Assembly (NCBI RefSeq): GCF_002257705.1
Contig: NZ_LSLK01000054.1
Coordinates: forward strand, 1 to 64,000
Reading direction: 5' to 3'
Source: Sporomusa silvacetica DSM 10669
Lineage (GTDB): Bacteria > Bacillota > Negativicutes > Sporomusales > Sporomusaceae
Length of the DNA stretch: 64,000 bases
The notes below the pieces were generated by a model. It did not search any database, was not told the origin of the DNA, and saw only the letters and a program-made list of their open reading frames with translations. Positions within the stretch are counted from its first letter, which is position 1, and every line of letters begins with the position of its first letter. The translations under genes were made by a program, and so were the position numbers. Shown in pieces: positions 16,840 to 25,690 of the stretch.

Positions 16840-17742
16840 TTAAGCCGTAAAATTCTTTAGCAAAAGCTCTATCTGCCGGTCAACTGACATCCCTTTTTCC
16901 GGTCGGGTTAACCGAAAAATTTGTACATGTTTTAATAACTTCGTACATTTTTGAAAGTGCGCTATTTTTAGTTTTTTGTCACTAATCAATTGCACACGAT
17001 ATGTATTATTCATAATTACCGCTAGTTTTTCTATACTGCTCACCGGGACTATTGTAACATCGTCGCATGGGTTTACATTAATTTCATAGATTGCGTTAAG
17101 CGGTACCGGTAATTTTCTAAACCCGTTCAATAACGGTATGATATATTTGTCTCTCTCCTCACAAACTCTATTAAGTGACGTAGTGTCAATTCCTATCATC
17201 GCGGCAATGGCCTGCCATAACTTTTGCTGAGGATATCCAGGCTGTATCCACGGTATACCCTGTTGATCAATCATGACTGCAGACACATCGTCGGCCAGCA
17301 AAGAATATCCGTTTTTATGCAATGCTGCAGCCATGGTTGACTTACCTGCCCCAGATACTCCGGTAAATACTACACCACATCCATTTATCACAACGGTGCT
17401 GCCATGAATAGGTACAAATCCCCGCTGCATGAGCAAAACTCCCATTGCAGTTCCCAAAAGATATAGTCTTGCCTCACACAAATTAGCCCTATTGAATAGG
17501 CGCATCTCAATTTTGTTACCATTTGTTATATAGTAATCGGCAATTCCCTTAACCCTCAATAAAAACTCATCTGCGTTAGCTTGATAATAGCCCGTCTTCT
17601 TAACTAGTACGCTCATTTCGTCAGGTGCATCACTACATACAATGCTAACATCAGCCTTCTTTTCTCCCCCTTGGGGTAATTCAGGCAATACAATCTCAGA
17701 ATCAATTTGAAGACCAAAAGCCGTATATCGATAAAATTCCAT
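16840..17742 (-). CDS. HPr-kinase-like RiPP kinase (lasso peptide kinase family)
   Basis: This 300-residue protein resembles the C-terminal kinase half of HprK. It has Walker A GVSGAGKST (about 128-136), then LLADDVSAV, and an upstream PIHGS block. It lacks the N-terminal HprK domain. Relatives in the paeninodin lasso cluster phosphorylate the C-terminal serine of the precursor. Here the precursor at 23042 ends in Ser, so the same reaction is the natural guess. Its ATG has AGAGAGGTGAAG upstream. It is a late gene in the cluster, after the DsbD-like and small membrane proteins. Confidence 0.8.
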   Translation of the reverse strand: MEFYRYTAFGLQIDSEIVLPELPQGGEKKADVSIVCSDAPDEMSVLVKKTGYYQANADEFLLRVKGIADYYITNGNKIEMRLFNRANLCEARLYLLGTAMGVLLMQRGFVPIHGSTVVINGCGVVFTGVSGAGKSTMAAALHKNGYSLLADDVSAVMIDQQGIPWIQPGYPQQKLWQAIAAMIGIDTTSLNRVCEERDKYIIPLLNGFRKLPVPLNAIYEINVNPCDDVTIVPVSSIEKLAVIMNNTYRVQLISDKKLKIAHFQKCTKLLKHVQIFRLTRPEKGMSVDRQIELLLKNFTA

Positions 17743-17796
17743 ACTTCACCTCTCTAAAGTCTTCCGCTCACTCCGTATGAAAACCCATATACAAAT

Positions 17797-17889
17797 TCAC
17801 TTTCTATACAAAGCAGCTAATGTACCGCCCATTATTACCAGAAATATGATTGCCCACGATATTAAAAACATCCAAAATACGTTTGCCAT
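17797..17889 (-). CDS. Thirty-residue single-pass membrane protein in the RiPP cluster
   Basis: The ORF starts MANVFWMFLISWAIIFLVIM and ends GGTLAALYRK. It is one hydrophobic helix with a basic tail, from ATG 17889 behind a clean GGAGG with 7-nt spacing. It fills the gap between the kinase and the DsbD-like gene in the same direction. No family is recognised. It could be an immunity peptide, a subunit that anchors the kinase, or part of the thiol-disulfide protein. Codon pattern and ribosome binding site argue that it is real. Confidence 0.55.
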   Translation of the reverse strand: MANVFWMFLISWAIIFLVIMGGTLAALYRK

Positions 17890-17934
17890 CTTTACCTCCA
17901 GTTTCTGCAGAAGGTCATCAGTCATAAATGATTA

Positions 17935-19044
17935 TTAATAATAGTGCCATAAGCCCCAAGTTCCTGCAGCCGTTAAGCACAATGCCATAGCTAAATGAAG
18001 CAGTCGTTTATGCTTATTTCGCACTTCCTCCAACCTATCTACTTTTTCGGGAGAAAAAATCAGGATAAAAAGTAGCATTAAAATCGGCGAAATAAAAATC
18101 AGGTTATAATAACCAAGCCATAGCGCAGTCTTAGCCATCGATTGTTTCGTCAAAAGAGAAAGTGCAAACGCATAGGGTCCACCTGTGCACGGCAGTTCAA
18201 TCATTGCACACAACGCGCCAGATGTGGCCGCACCACCAACAGATGTGCATTTTTCCGCATATTTAATGAGCCTACTTTTTACCGCGTCAGATAATTCGCT
18301 AATATTTGTCTTTTGCGGATACAGTACTGTTCTTATGTGAAAGCCCGCAATAATAAATAGGCTCCCGGACATAATAAGCGCAATGGTGTTCGCATTGCTA
18401 AAAATTTTACTAATTACAACTTTTCCGGCAAGGCCAGCCGTAAAATAGGTCAAATAAAGTGCGGCTGCAAATGTGCCCCCATAGACAATTGCTTTCCTTC
18501 TACCGGAATAAATCGTGGCATAGCTTACAGCCAAAATAAACACAAATATCGCACAGGGATTTACCGCATCAGCGGCAGCAGCAAATGTGACAGGCATAAT
18601 ATAAGAAGATATTGTAGGCTGAAGTATAACTTGGGCAGGTACGACAAAATTAAGCGTTTTTATTGTTCCCGGCTCAAGCACCTGATAAAGTGAGCCAATC
18701 TCTTTACTACTTATTAATAATACCGACGGTTTATCATCAAATTCTATATATATACTGGGAGTCTTCGGACCCACACGTTCTCTAAGAGTCTGAGAAAGTT
18801 GCGTTAATTCTTGTAGATTATCAGCATCCATTATGGATTTTTTCATAATTGTGTAGTTACTAGATTCATTAGCGACAAATTCATCCCAGGCCGGGTCGAA
18901 TGCTTTACATATCTCACAGTGCTCAGAATTATAGTACGTTATCAGTGTGGCCTCAGCTTGTTGACTGGTAGTCAACAAAGCGATCAGTACGAAACATTTT
19001 AGTAACAACCTTACCCAACAGGATTTTTTTGGGTACCCTTCCAT
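17935..19044 (-). CDS. Thioredoxin-like/DsbD-family transmembrane thiol-disulfide protein
   Basis: This 369-residue protein has a signal-like hydrophobic segment (about residues 11-30), then an extracytoplasmic domain with a CEIC redox motif (Cys43/Cys46). A multi-pass CcdA/DsbD-type core follows, with DAVNPCAIF and LPCTGGPYAF, the two membrane-embedded cysteines that relay electrons. I place the start at the ATG at 19044, behind GGGAGG. Such proteins move reducing power across the membrane. In this RiPP cluster it could control disulfides in the three-Cys tail of the precursor, a link that is inference from context. Confidence 0.8.
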   Translation of the reverse strand: MEGYPKKSCWVRLLLKCFVLIALLTTSQQAEATLITYYNSEHCEICKAFDPAWDEFVANESSNYTIMKKSIMDADNLQELTQLSQTLRERVGPKTPSIYIEFDDKPSVLLISSKEIGSLYQVLEPGTIKTLNFVVPAQVILQPTISSYIMPVTFAAAADAVNPCAIFVFILAVSYATIYSGRRKAIVYGGTFAAALYLTYFTAGLAGKVVISKIFSNANTIALIMSGSLFIIAGFHIRTVLYPQKTNISELSDAVKSRLIKYAEKCTSVGGAATSGALCAMIELPCTGGPYAFALSLLTKQSMAKTALWLGYYNLIFISPILMLLFILIFSPEKVDRLEEVRNKHKRLLHLAMALCLTAAGTWGLWHYY

Positions 19045-19102
19045 AACCTTTCCTCCCTGCGCTATCTTCGGCATTATAAAAACGCAAGCTAACTAGCTCA
19101 CG

Positions 19103-20887
19103 CTATGTAGTTGACGCACATGCCAACGCCAAAAAACGGCCAGTCCGTTTATTCATAAGCGACTGGTAATTTCCTTGCTCTACAATCCTGCCCTGTTCCA
19201 ATACCAAAATTTTGTCAGCATTTCGAATGGTGGATATACGATGAGCAATAATCACAATTGTCAACTTACCCTGAAGATTATCAATAGCTTGTTGAATCCG
19301 TTTTTCATTTTCCGAATCCAGCGAACTCGTAGCCTCATCTAAAATAAGAACAGACGGCTTTCTTAAAAGAGCTCTTGCCAACACAATACGCTGCCGCTCA
19401 CCACCAGATAGCCGCACTCCTCTATCGCCTACAACAGTATCAAGTCCCTCTGGTAATCCGCCGACAAATGTATCAATGGAGGCTAAGCGCAACGCCTCCC
19501 ACACTTCTTCCTCCGAAGCGTCTGGACAAGCCCATAATAAATTATCTCTAATGCTTGCATTTAATAAAAATGAATCCTGGGGCACATAACCAATGGAATT
19601 TCTCCATGGACGTAAGTTTTCAGACAGTAACTTATCATCTACCAAAATTTTGCCCTTAGCAGGTGTCAGCAGTCCGATGAGCAAGTCCACCAGCGTACTT
19701 TTACCTGATCCGGAAACGCCAACAAAAGCGGTGGTCTTGCCGACGGGAACAATAAGATTTGTATTTACCAGAGCATAATTTGCCCGTTCGGACTCATAGT
19801 AAAATGAAACATCACGAAACTCTACGCCTTGTCTTAAGGCAATCCTATTACAGTTCTCATCATCAAGAAACTCTTCCTGAGCGGCAAGACACTGGCTCTC
19901 CAATTCTTTCACAGATAGAAAAGCGGGTAGTATTGACTGGATATTCAGTAATCCCATCTGTAAAAAAGCAAGTTTTGGCCACAGACGGGCGGAAATAACA
20001 GCCACCAATATCAGTTGTTCCGGATTAAGCTTAAATATCTCAATGGCGCTAAATAAAAATACGCTGATAAAAATAGTTGCGCCCACTTTATTGCACATTT
20101 CTGCCCGGGTTTGCAATTTAATAAACCCGCAAAGATTCTTCATCATCCTGGTACGGGTCTGAATAAAACTATGGATTTGCGCAGACTCAATACCATTACT
20201 TTTAACATCTTTGATGCCGTTTAAATGCTCCGTAAGGTCAAAAAGTAACTCGCTATTTAAATTTGTGGTATTTTGTCCCATCCTACGCGATTCTACAAAA
20301 AATGTCCTCAAGAATATAAATAATGTGAACGCACCCACCAAGACGGAAAAAGTCAATCCGGGAGCTACCATAAAAGCAATGCCGATTTGTATGATGGTAA
20401 TCAACGCCGTAGCAACCATTTGCAAGAACATGCTGACCCCGGAATAAACGCGCATAAGTTCTGAAATCATCACATTGGTAATATTAGCTTTTGTCCTGGT
20501 CATTACAAATTGCCATTTTGCATAAGCTAATGCCCGGAACAATCTAATCGATAAGGAAACACCAAACTCTTGCTGAATACCAAAATTAAACATAGATTGG
20601 CGGCGCTGCAACCAACTTTCCCCAAAGTTTATACCTGTATATAACAAAAGGACGAACGGTAAACTTAAAGCCTTCCCGATATGTTGGAAAAACTGGTCCA
20701 GCCCCAAAGCCCATTCGCTGGCTGCCTGCATGCCCGGAATTATACCCGCTACCATCAATAATGGTATAATCATTAATACACTTATACCTTCCATCATTCC
20801 AAGCATAACCATAAGCAACAAATTAATAGCGAACTTTGCGCGCGATAAATTATATAAATCGCGGATATAGCAAAAAAGAATATCCAT
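19103..20887 (-). CDS. Lasso-cluster ABC exporter (fused membrane and ATPase domains)
   Basis: This 594-residue half-transporter has an N-terminal six-helix ABC_membrane domain and a C-terminal ATPase with Walker A GVSGSGKST, signature LSGGERQR and Walker B VLILDEATSSLD. It lacks a peptidase C39 domain, as expected when leader removal is done by a separate B protein. It is the D component that exports the mature peptide and usually confers immunity. It lies directly after the cyclase. Confidence 0.88.
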   Translation of the reverse strand: MDILFCYIRDLYNLSRAKFAINLLLMVMLGMMEGISVLMIIPLLMVAGIIPGMQAASEWALGLDQFFQHIGKALSLPFVLLLYTGINFGESWLQRRQSMFNFGIQQEFGVSLSIRLFRALAYAKWQFVMTRTKANITNVMISELMRVYSGVSMFLQMVATALITIIQIGIAFMVAPGLTFSVLVGAFTLFIFLRTFFVESRRMGQNTTNLNSELLFDLTEHLNGIKDVKSNGIESAQIHSFIQTRTRMMKNLCGFIKLQTRAEMCNKVGATIFISVFLFSAIEIFKLNPEQLILVAVISARLWPKLAFLQMGLLNIQSILPAFLSVKELESQCLAAQEEFLDDENCNRIALRQGVEFRDVSFYYESERANYALVNTNLIVPVGKTTAFVGVSGSGKSTLVDLLIGLLTPAKGKILVDDKLLSENLRPWRNSIGYVPQDSFLLNASIRDNLLWACPDASEEEVWEALRLASIDTFVGGLPEGLDTVVGDRGVRLSGGERQRIVLARALLRKPSVLILDEATSSLDSENEKRIQQAIDNLQGKLTIVIIAHRISTIRNADKILVLEQGRIVEQGNYQSLMNKRTGRFLALACASTT

Positions 20888-20923
20888 ATGTTTAATTCAT
20901 CACCCCATTTTGTGACACCAGCT

Positions 20924-22882
20924 TTAACTGCTTTCTTCCTGCCGCAAAAAACGGCTGAAGATTAGACTGCGGATGAGCATACGCAGGTTAGAATCGTCTG
21001 CCGCATTATCCTTTAACGAGTTATACTTCGTTAATTCCCGCTGTATCCTAGCAATATCAAGATACTTTTTTTCAGTTTCCCTTGTGCCGATACTCCTGAT
21101 CTCCGCAGCCAGTTCCGGCCAACTGGGTTGCACTCTTTGTGTCCAGTCGGCACTCTGTCTGCCGCGTACCGCGTCATTCAACCGAACTTTATCAGGCAAA
21201 ATTCCCGTCATAGCACGTCGCAGTAAAAAGCGTTCCTTACCATCTCGCACATATTGGCTATCCGGCACACTAAGGCAGAACTCAATGACCCGCTTATCTG
21301 CTGTTGGATCACGAGACACCATGCGATAGGCCAGCGACTGCTTGGTAAACATAACACTCCCATGACTGAACAAATCCGGACTAAGACGCTGCTTGCGTTC
21401 TTCCAGACAGTCCAGCGGTTTTACAAAGAGCGGATCATACCCGAATCGGCGAAAACGTTCCTGTACTAAGAAACGCCGGGCAAAGTCCGGGTTAATTGGT
21501 GATAGATTCCGCAGCATTTTGCATCTTTCATGGTGTTCACTTTTATTAATATATTTTTTTAACTTATCAGGCAATAGTAGGTCTTTATATATTTGCGACA
21601 ATATGCTTCGTGGTCGCCGATACTTTTTAGCCGTAACCCAACTTTCATGGAGCAACTTGTGCCACTGACCTGTTCGCCATAATGTTAATAAATACGGCTG
21701 AATAGACCCCCAGGAAATAGTGACATTACCGGCATTTCCATTTAACAAAACGCCAATATTATGTTCCTGCGCCACCGCCATGATGCCGTCAACCCAGAAT
21801 AAGTTCTCCAAAACCTTATATGGCTGCTCCAGCATGGCCAAATAACGATCAGTATCAGTAAGCGGATGTTTACCGTCAAAACGGCAATAAGCTACATCTA
21901 TATTTCCTGTATATTCCCGTACGGCTTCAATATATGGCGTTTCATCAGCCTGCCTGGACGCAGGCAGCCAGTCCCGAAAGCCGGTCATTGGTACTGCGCT
22001 AAAGGCCTGCAGGCGTTCACCTGTTCCGGCTAAGTGCTTAGCGGCCATACAGGCCACGGAAGTAGAATCCAGCCCTCCGCTCATCATCACGCCCACTGGA
22101 CGAATGCTACGCAAGCGACTACGCACCGCTTCTCCCAAAACTTCCCGGAAAGCCTCTTCGTATTCGCCGTCTGTTTTCAATTTTAGTTCAGGCTGTTTTT
22201 CAACTTGCCAGTAAACTTGCTTGCTTGCTCTGTAAGTCCGTACCATTAGACTGGTTCCTGCGGATAGTAGATATATATTCTGATAAGGCGTTAATTCAGG
22301 GTCAAGTTGATGATTTACACAAGGTTTTGCCAAAAAATCGGCAATCCAGGTCTCATTATACTCTTTAGTAATGTCACGCAGTACAAATAAAGGATTAATC
22401 AAGGTACAAAAAGCAAAAAGTCGGTGTGACCGGTAATAGTAAAATGACCTTGTCCCCGTATGATCCACGGCGCAAAACATTCTCTGCCGCTTGCTATCCC
22501 AGATGGCGAAGGCGAAATCACCCAAAAGATATTTTGGGCATTGTTCTCCCCATTTCAGATAAGCTTTTAAAATAAGCAGACTATCTGAAATGTCTGCCCG
22601 GTAAAAATGGCTGATACCTAGTAAATTGCATAATTCGTTCCGATTATCAATGATCGCATCAGCGGTAATCGTTAAACCGGTTTCCTCGTCATGGTACGGA
22701 AGAATTTCTTTTACCGCTTCGGGAGTAATATGCTGGGCGTGGCAGCCCAGAAATACCTGCTGCTTCAGCCAATTCCCCACTACGTCTGCGTGGTAAATAC
22801 TCAAATTTTTCATCATAGCCGAACTCGTTTCGTGTGCAACCGGCCTACCATCAAGAGAGAAAATACCACATATAGCGCTCAT
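20924..22882 (-). CDS. Lasso peptide macrolactam synthetase (asparagine-synthetase-like, C protein)
   Basis: This 652-residue protein has an N-terminal glutamine-amidohydrolase-like domain (MSAICGIFSLDGRPV) and a C-terminal ATP-pyrophosphatase domain with the adenylating loop SGGLDS (about residues 268-273). These enzymes activate an Asp/Glu side chain of the core as an AMP ester and let the core N-terminus attack it, closing the ring. I place the start at the ATG at 22882, behind AAGGGTGGG, rather than 21 codons upstream. It follows the precursor gene. Confidence 0.88.
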   Translation of the reverse strand: MSAICGIFSLDGRPVAHETSSAMMKNLSIYHADVVGNWLKQQVFLGCHAQHITPEAVKEILPYHDEETGLTITADAIIDNRNELCNLLGISHFYRADISDSLLILKAYLKWGEQCPKYLLGDFAFAIWDSKRQRMFCAVDHTGTRSFYYYRSHRLFAFCTLINPLFVLRDITKEYNETWIADFLAKPCVNHQLDPELTPYQNIYLLSAGTSLMVRTYRASKQVYWQVEKQPELKLKTDGEYEEAFREVLGEAVRSRLRSIRPVGVMMSGGLDSTSVACMAAKHLAGTGERLQAFSAVPMTGFRDWLPASRQADETPYIEAVREYTGNIDVAYCRFDGKHPLTDTDRYLAMLEQPYKVLENLFWVDGIMAVAQEHNIGVLLNGNAGNVTISWGSIQPYLLTLWRTGQWHKLLHESWVTAKKYRRPRSILSQIYKDLLLPDKLKKYINKSEHHERCKMLRNLSPINPDFARRFLVQERFRRFGYDPLFVKPLDCLEERKQRLSPDLFSHGSVMFTKQSLAYRMVSRDPTADKRVIEFCLSVPDSQYVRDGKERFLLRRAMTGILPDKVRLNDAVRGRQSADWTQRVQPSWPELAAEIRSIGTRETEKKYLDIARIQRELTKYNSLKDNAADDSNLRMLIRSLIFSRFLRQEESS

Positions 22883-23041
22883 ATTCCCACCCTTTTTCTC
22901 ATTTAATCTAAATAAAGATAAACAAAATGATTTAAGACTTAGCACATCGTACTAAAAACCACTTACAGGCTCTTTAAATACTTTGCGCTAAGCCAGAACC
23001 TACAACATCATCATTGTATACCTGTTGCGTACTTAACCCCC

Positions 23042-23182
23042 TTACGAGCAGCAAACACAATCATGCCAAGGAGTTAGCTGTTCCGGAAGCAGACTATCGC
23101 CACCTCCCCCTAATTTCCCTTGCTCGGCTGTCATCGCAACCGAAAATTCGGCTATTTCAGGCACAATCCATTCTTTTTTCAT
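23042..23182 (-). CDS. Lasso-peptide-like precursor (A)
   Basis: This 46-residue ORF starts MKKEWIVPEIAEFSVAMTAE, continues QGKLGGGGDS and ends TPWHDCVCCS. The 'MKK.W..P' leader matches the RRE-binding leaders of Firmicute lasso precursors. An 8-residue ring from Gly22 to Asp29 (GKLGGGGD) is the best core guess. The tail has Cys42, Cys44 and Cys45 and a C-terminal Ser. Its ATG (23182) overlaps the B2 stop (ATATGA), and the GGAGGTGAT ribosome binding site lies inside the B2 coding end. A paralogue is at 47840. The usual Thr at leader position -2 is not in place, so the cleavage site is uncertain. Confidence 0.8.
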   Translation of the reverse strand: MKKEWIVPEIAEFSVAMTAEQGKLGGGGDSLLPEQLTPWHDCVCCS

Positions 23183-23661
23183 ATTGTATCACCTCCTTTG
23201 ATAATACGGTTTGAGCACGAATAGTCAGCGAATTTACCGACTACCGTAAACTTATCCTTTCCTTGCCGTCCCGTTATAATCGTATTACCGCACCGTAGCC
23301 AGGCATGAGCGATAAGGTTGTCCCCCTCATTTCTGGCAACACCGAGATAAAGTGTGTTGGCTATACCCTGCTGACGGAGCATCATTTTTCCTACTACGGC
23401 CTGGACCAGGCATTTACTTTCCCACGGTGTATAGCGACTTGCCGTTTCAATTATCCGGCCAACTTGTTTGGCGAAGGCCATCTTTTCAGTGCATTCATCA
23501 ATTGATGATTCTCTCATATGTTTTCCAAGAAACATTGCCTGCCAGGAAAAAGGCAGCAGCAAGATAGCTAAGCGAACAACACCTGCTAGCAAAAAAAACT
23601 CTATATATATTCGTTTTTCCTGCCAGGATAAAGCATAAATTTTTTCTAATACTTTAAGCAA
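23179..23661 (-). CDS. Lasso leader peptidase B2 (transglutaminase-like)
   Basis: This 160-residue protein has the lasso B2 signature. Catalytic Cys is in ESKCLVQAV, His in AHAWLRCG, and the usual 'TLYLGV' strand lies between them. It removes the leader once B1 has bound it. It overlaps B1 by 8 bp upstream and the precursor start by 4 bp downstream, so B1, B2 and A are coupled. The last residues (KGGDTI) encode the ribosome binding site of the precursor. Confidence 0.88.
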   Translation of the reverse strand: MLKVLEKIYALSWQEKRIYIEFFLLAGVVRLAILLLPFSWQAMFLGKHMRESSIDECTEKMAFAKQVGRIIETASRYTPWESKCLVQAVVGKMMLRQQGIANTLYLGVARNEGDNLIAHAWLRCGNTIITGRQGKDKFTVVGKFADYSCSNRIIKGGDTI

Positions 23662-23944
23662 CGAGAATTAGTCCTTTGCTTGAAAGCTGATTTAAGAAGT
23701 CCAATACATCATTTTGGCAAGCTGTTCCCTCCACATCATATTCTTCTAACAGTGTTGCCACAATGGATCGGACTGTATGCGGTTTTTCGATAAGCTGCCA
23801 AATACGACTGCCAATGCCATCCAATCCGTAGTACGTTCCTTTTTCAATATTCAGCATTACCGTTTCCCCATCCATATCAGCAGCTAACAACCCTGGCGCT
23901 TGCGTAACAACCGTATGAATAGCGACTAGTTTTTTTAATGCCAT
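23654..23944 (-). CDS. Lasso RiPP recognition element B1 (PqqD-like)
   Basis: This 96-residue protein carries a PqqD/RRE fold (VMLNIEKGTYYGLDGIGSRIW, then VRSIVATLLEEYDV). Such domains bind the precursor leader and deliver it to the peptidase. It is the first gene of the cluster, with GGGGGGGTAAAT before the ATG. Confidence 0.87.
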   Translation of the reverse strand: MALKKLVAIHTVVTQAPGLLAADMDGETVMLNIEKGTYYGLDGIGSRIWQLIEKPHTVRSIVATLLEEYDVEGTACQNDVLDFLNQLSSKGLILVA

Positions 23945-24088
23945 ATTTACCCCCCCTGCTCAGTCTATTAACCCTAAGTAAAATACCCGGAAAGTATTTT
24001 GTGGTAACAAATTCCTATTTCTTATAGAATTACTCATATGCCTATTCGATGCCTAACTCAATTAAGCAGTTGAATGACATCCAATTGC

Positions 24089-24118
24089 AGTATAACTTAC
24101 CAATATTATCTAAGACAA
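24089..24118 (-). promoter_or_regulatory. Possible promoter of the RiPP operon
   Basis: On the minus strand TTGTCT (24118-24113) and TATACT (24094-24089) have 18-bp spacing, about 145 bp before the B1 start. It is a reasonable but not unique match in an A/T-rich region. Confidence 0.35.
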
Positions 24119-24145
24119 GATTTATGGTATGAGTTACACTTATCT

Positions 24146-24400
24146 CTACCTAAAGTGATTAGTATGTGAGAAATCCGTATATATAAAGAATCGCCGGCAG
24201 AGCAATTGGATCTGTGCCCTTAGCCATGGTTCAAGATATATCGCAATAAGCCAACTTATCCCCATAATTATGATAATAGGAATCACCGGAATTAAGATCC
24301 CGTATAATGACGGCGTATAATTGCCCATTTTTATCATCATCGCAACTATCATATTGTCATGAATCAAATACAAAGGGTAACTAATAACAACGCAACCCAT
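24146..24400 (-). pseudogene. C-terminal fragment of an acyltransferase-3 membrane protein
   Basis: The 84 residues (VISYPLYLIHD..., then two hydrophobic segments) match the last quarter of OafA-type O-acyltransferases, which normally have 330-400 residues. The N-terminal three quarters, with the catalytic His, are missing and no ribosome binding site is apparent. It is a decayed gene between the RiPP cluster and the polysaccharide locus. Confidence 0.65.
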
Positions 24401-24484
24401 CTAAAAATTCAATTCTGGACTCGTCTTTTATGACCGCCGCTTTTTATCTCCTCCAATACCAGTTTTAGCTACAGGTTGAAACTT

Positions 24485-24793
24485 TTATTTGACGTCCTCC
24501 TTTACAAAATAATTTATTATTAACCGGTCACCGGGATGAAGTTCTCCTGGTTGCCGATTTTTAAAAACAACCTCAAAGTTGTTTTCAATAATCCCGTAAT
24601 AAAACTCCCTGATTTCACGTGTCCCATAGGTGTTTTTCGCTGCATATTTTGCTGATATATCCCATAAGCTGTCACCGCGCTGAACTATATACGTTTCGCT
24701 AATTAGTCGCCCGTGTGGTTTCGGCGCTTCAGCCTCTCCGACGTAAGCCACTGTCAGAATCATTAATCCCAGGACTATCATTTTTTTGAACAT
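24485..24793 (-). CDS. Small secreted LysM protein
   Basis: This 102-residue protein has a signal peptide (KKMIVLGLMILTVAYVGEAEA) followed by a single LysM domain (YIVQRGDSLWDISAKYA...LHPGDRLIINY). LysM binds peptidoglycan or related glycans. The ATG has a GGGGGAA site. It stands apart from both neighbours and has a long, highly structured 5' region (24820-25013). Confidence 0.85.
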   Translation of the reverse strand: MFKKMIVLGLMILTVAYVGEAEAPKPHGRLISETYIVQRGDSLWDISAKYAAKNTYGTREIREFYYGIIENNFEVVFKNRQPGELHPGDRLIINYFVKEDVK

Positions 24794-24819
24794 TAAACAT
24801 TCCCCCTATCCGATTAGAA

Positions 24820-24867
24820 AACCCGGCTAACGCCGAGCCTTTTGGGCGAAAGCGCTAGCCGCTGGTT
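24820..24867 (-). promoter_or_regulatory. Structured leader upstream of the LysM gene
   Basis: On the minus strand AACC, then CGGCTAGCGC, pairs with GCGTTAGCCG and GGTT. The interior contains a second small hairpin (GCCCAAAAGGC). It sits 27 bp before the LysM start and has no T-run, so it is more likely a leader RNA or riboswitch-like fold than a terminator. I do not recognise its class. Confidence 0.45.
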
Positions 24868-24924
24868 GCACTTATGTCAACAGATTCAGTTACAAATTCT
24901 GTTTGACTAAAAAAGAAAAAGCCA

Positions 24925-25013
24925 GAAATTTGGTTTGTATGTTAACTGTCCCCACAACCGAAACCTTCTCACAAAGGTTCACCAACAGTACAAACTAAAT
25001 TTCATGGCTCACT
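24925..25013. repeat. 89-bp imperfect inverted repeat
   Basis: Outer arms GAAATTTGGTTTGTA and TACAAACTAAATTTC pair over 15 bp with one mismatch. Inside is an AACCTT/AAGGTT hairpin. On the minus strand it is followed by TTTCTGGCTTTTTC. It could be a terminator of the polysaccharide transcript, a small RNA or a MITE remnant. The rest of 24794-25120 holds no gene I can support. Confidence 0.5.
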
Positions 25014-25120
25014 AATTCTACCCGTCGGCTCCAATATAAATGGAAATCATCCCACACACCTTTTCGCTAGCTCAATGGAATGGGTTCCGGTACTATGATT
25101 TCTGTTAACAGGTATATGTC

Positions 25121-25672
25121 TTATATGATAAAACCGACTTCATCCTCGAGTTCTAGTATCATCTGCCGCTTTTTTTCTCTAGTAACATTTCGCCTTAATG
25201 TATATCTTTCACCATACCAAGGCCGTTTTTTCATCAGCGCCTTATTTTTTTGTATAAAATCATCTATACTACTGATAATTCTTGCCGGGTTACCAGCAGC
25301 AACAACATTTGCGGCAATATCTTTAGTTACAACCGAACCAGCGCCAACAATAACATTATCTCCTATCGAAACGTTTGGCAAAATTATACTTCCAGCCCCG
25401 ATAAAAACGTTATTTCCGATATTTACTTTACCGATACGCACCAAGCCAATATGATGTCCGGTACTGGCGTCATGCGCCAGAATATGTACCCGGGGCGCTA
25501 AAGTAACATTATCCCCTATCTGGATTAACCAACAATATGAGTCATCAATCATACAATGTGCTTGTCTGCTAAAGTTTTTCCCAACTCTCAGACCCAGTTT
25601 TATTAAATCTTCGGTACATACTTCCCCACGCAAACGATAAATAAGAGATTTAATACTCAGCTTAAACTTCAT
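25121..25672 (-). CDS. Left-handed beta-helix O-acetyltransferase
   Basis: This 183-residue protein has hexapeptide repeats typical of serine/maltose acetyltransferase relatives (IGNNVFIGAGSIILPNVSIG, then VIVGAGSVVTKDI). The catalytic His is in the loop ILAHDAS. It probably acetylates a sugar of the exopolysaccharide from acetyl-CoA. It is the last gene of the long leftward polysaccharide operon. Confidence 0.82.
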   Translation of the reverse strand: MKFKLSIKSLIYRLRGEVCTEDLIKLGLRVGKNFSRQAHCMIDDSYCWLIQIGDNVTLAPRVHILAHDASTGHHIGLVRIGKVNIGNNVFIGAGSIILPNVSIGDNVIVGAGSVVTKDIAANVVAAGNPARIISSIDDFIQKNKALMKKRPWYGERYTLRRNVTREKKRQMILELEDEVGFII

Positions 25673-25690
25673 GCTTTCCTCCCTGTATTC

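Noticed and set aside
16740..16860. Open minus-strand frame after the kinase (reads SPEWPAPIRRKAGESVSISK in part)
   Set aside because: It has a peptide-like C-terminus and stop, but no start codon or ribosome binding site outside the kinase gene. It could be a frameshifted extension, yet the kinase itself is complete.
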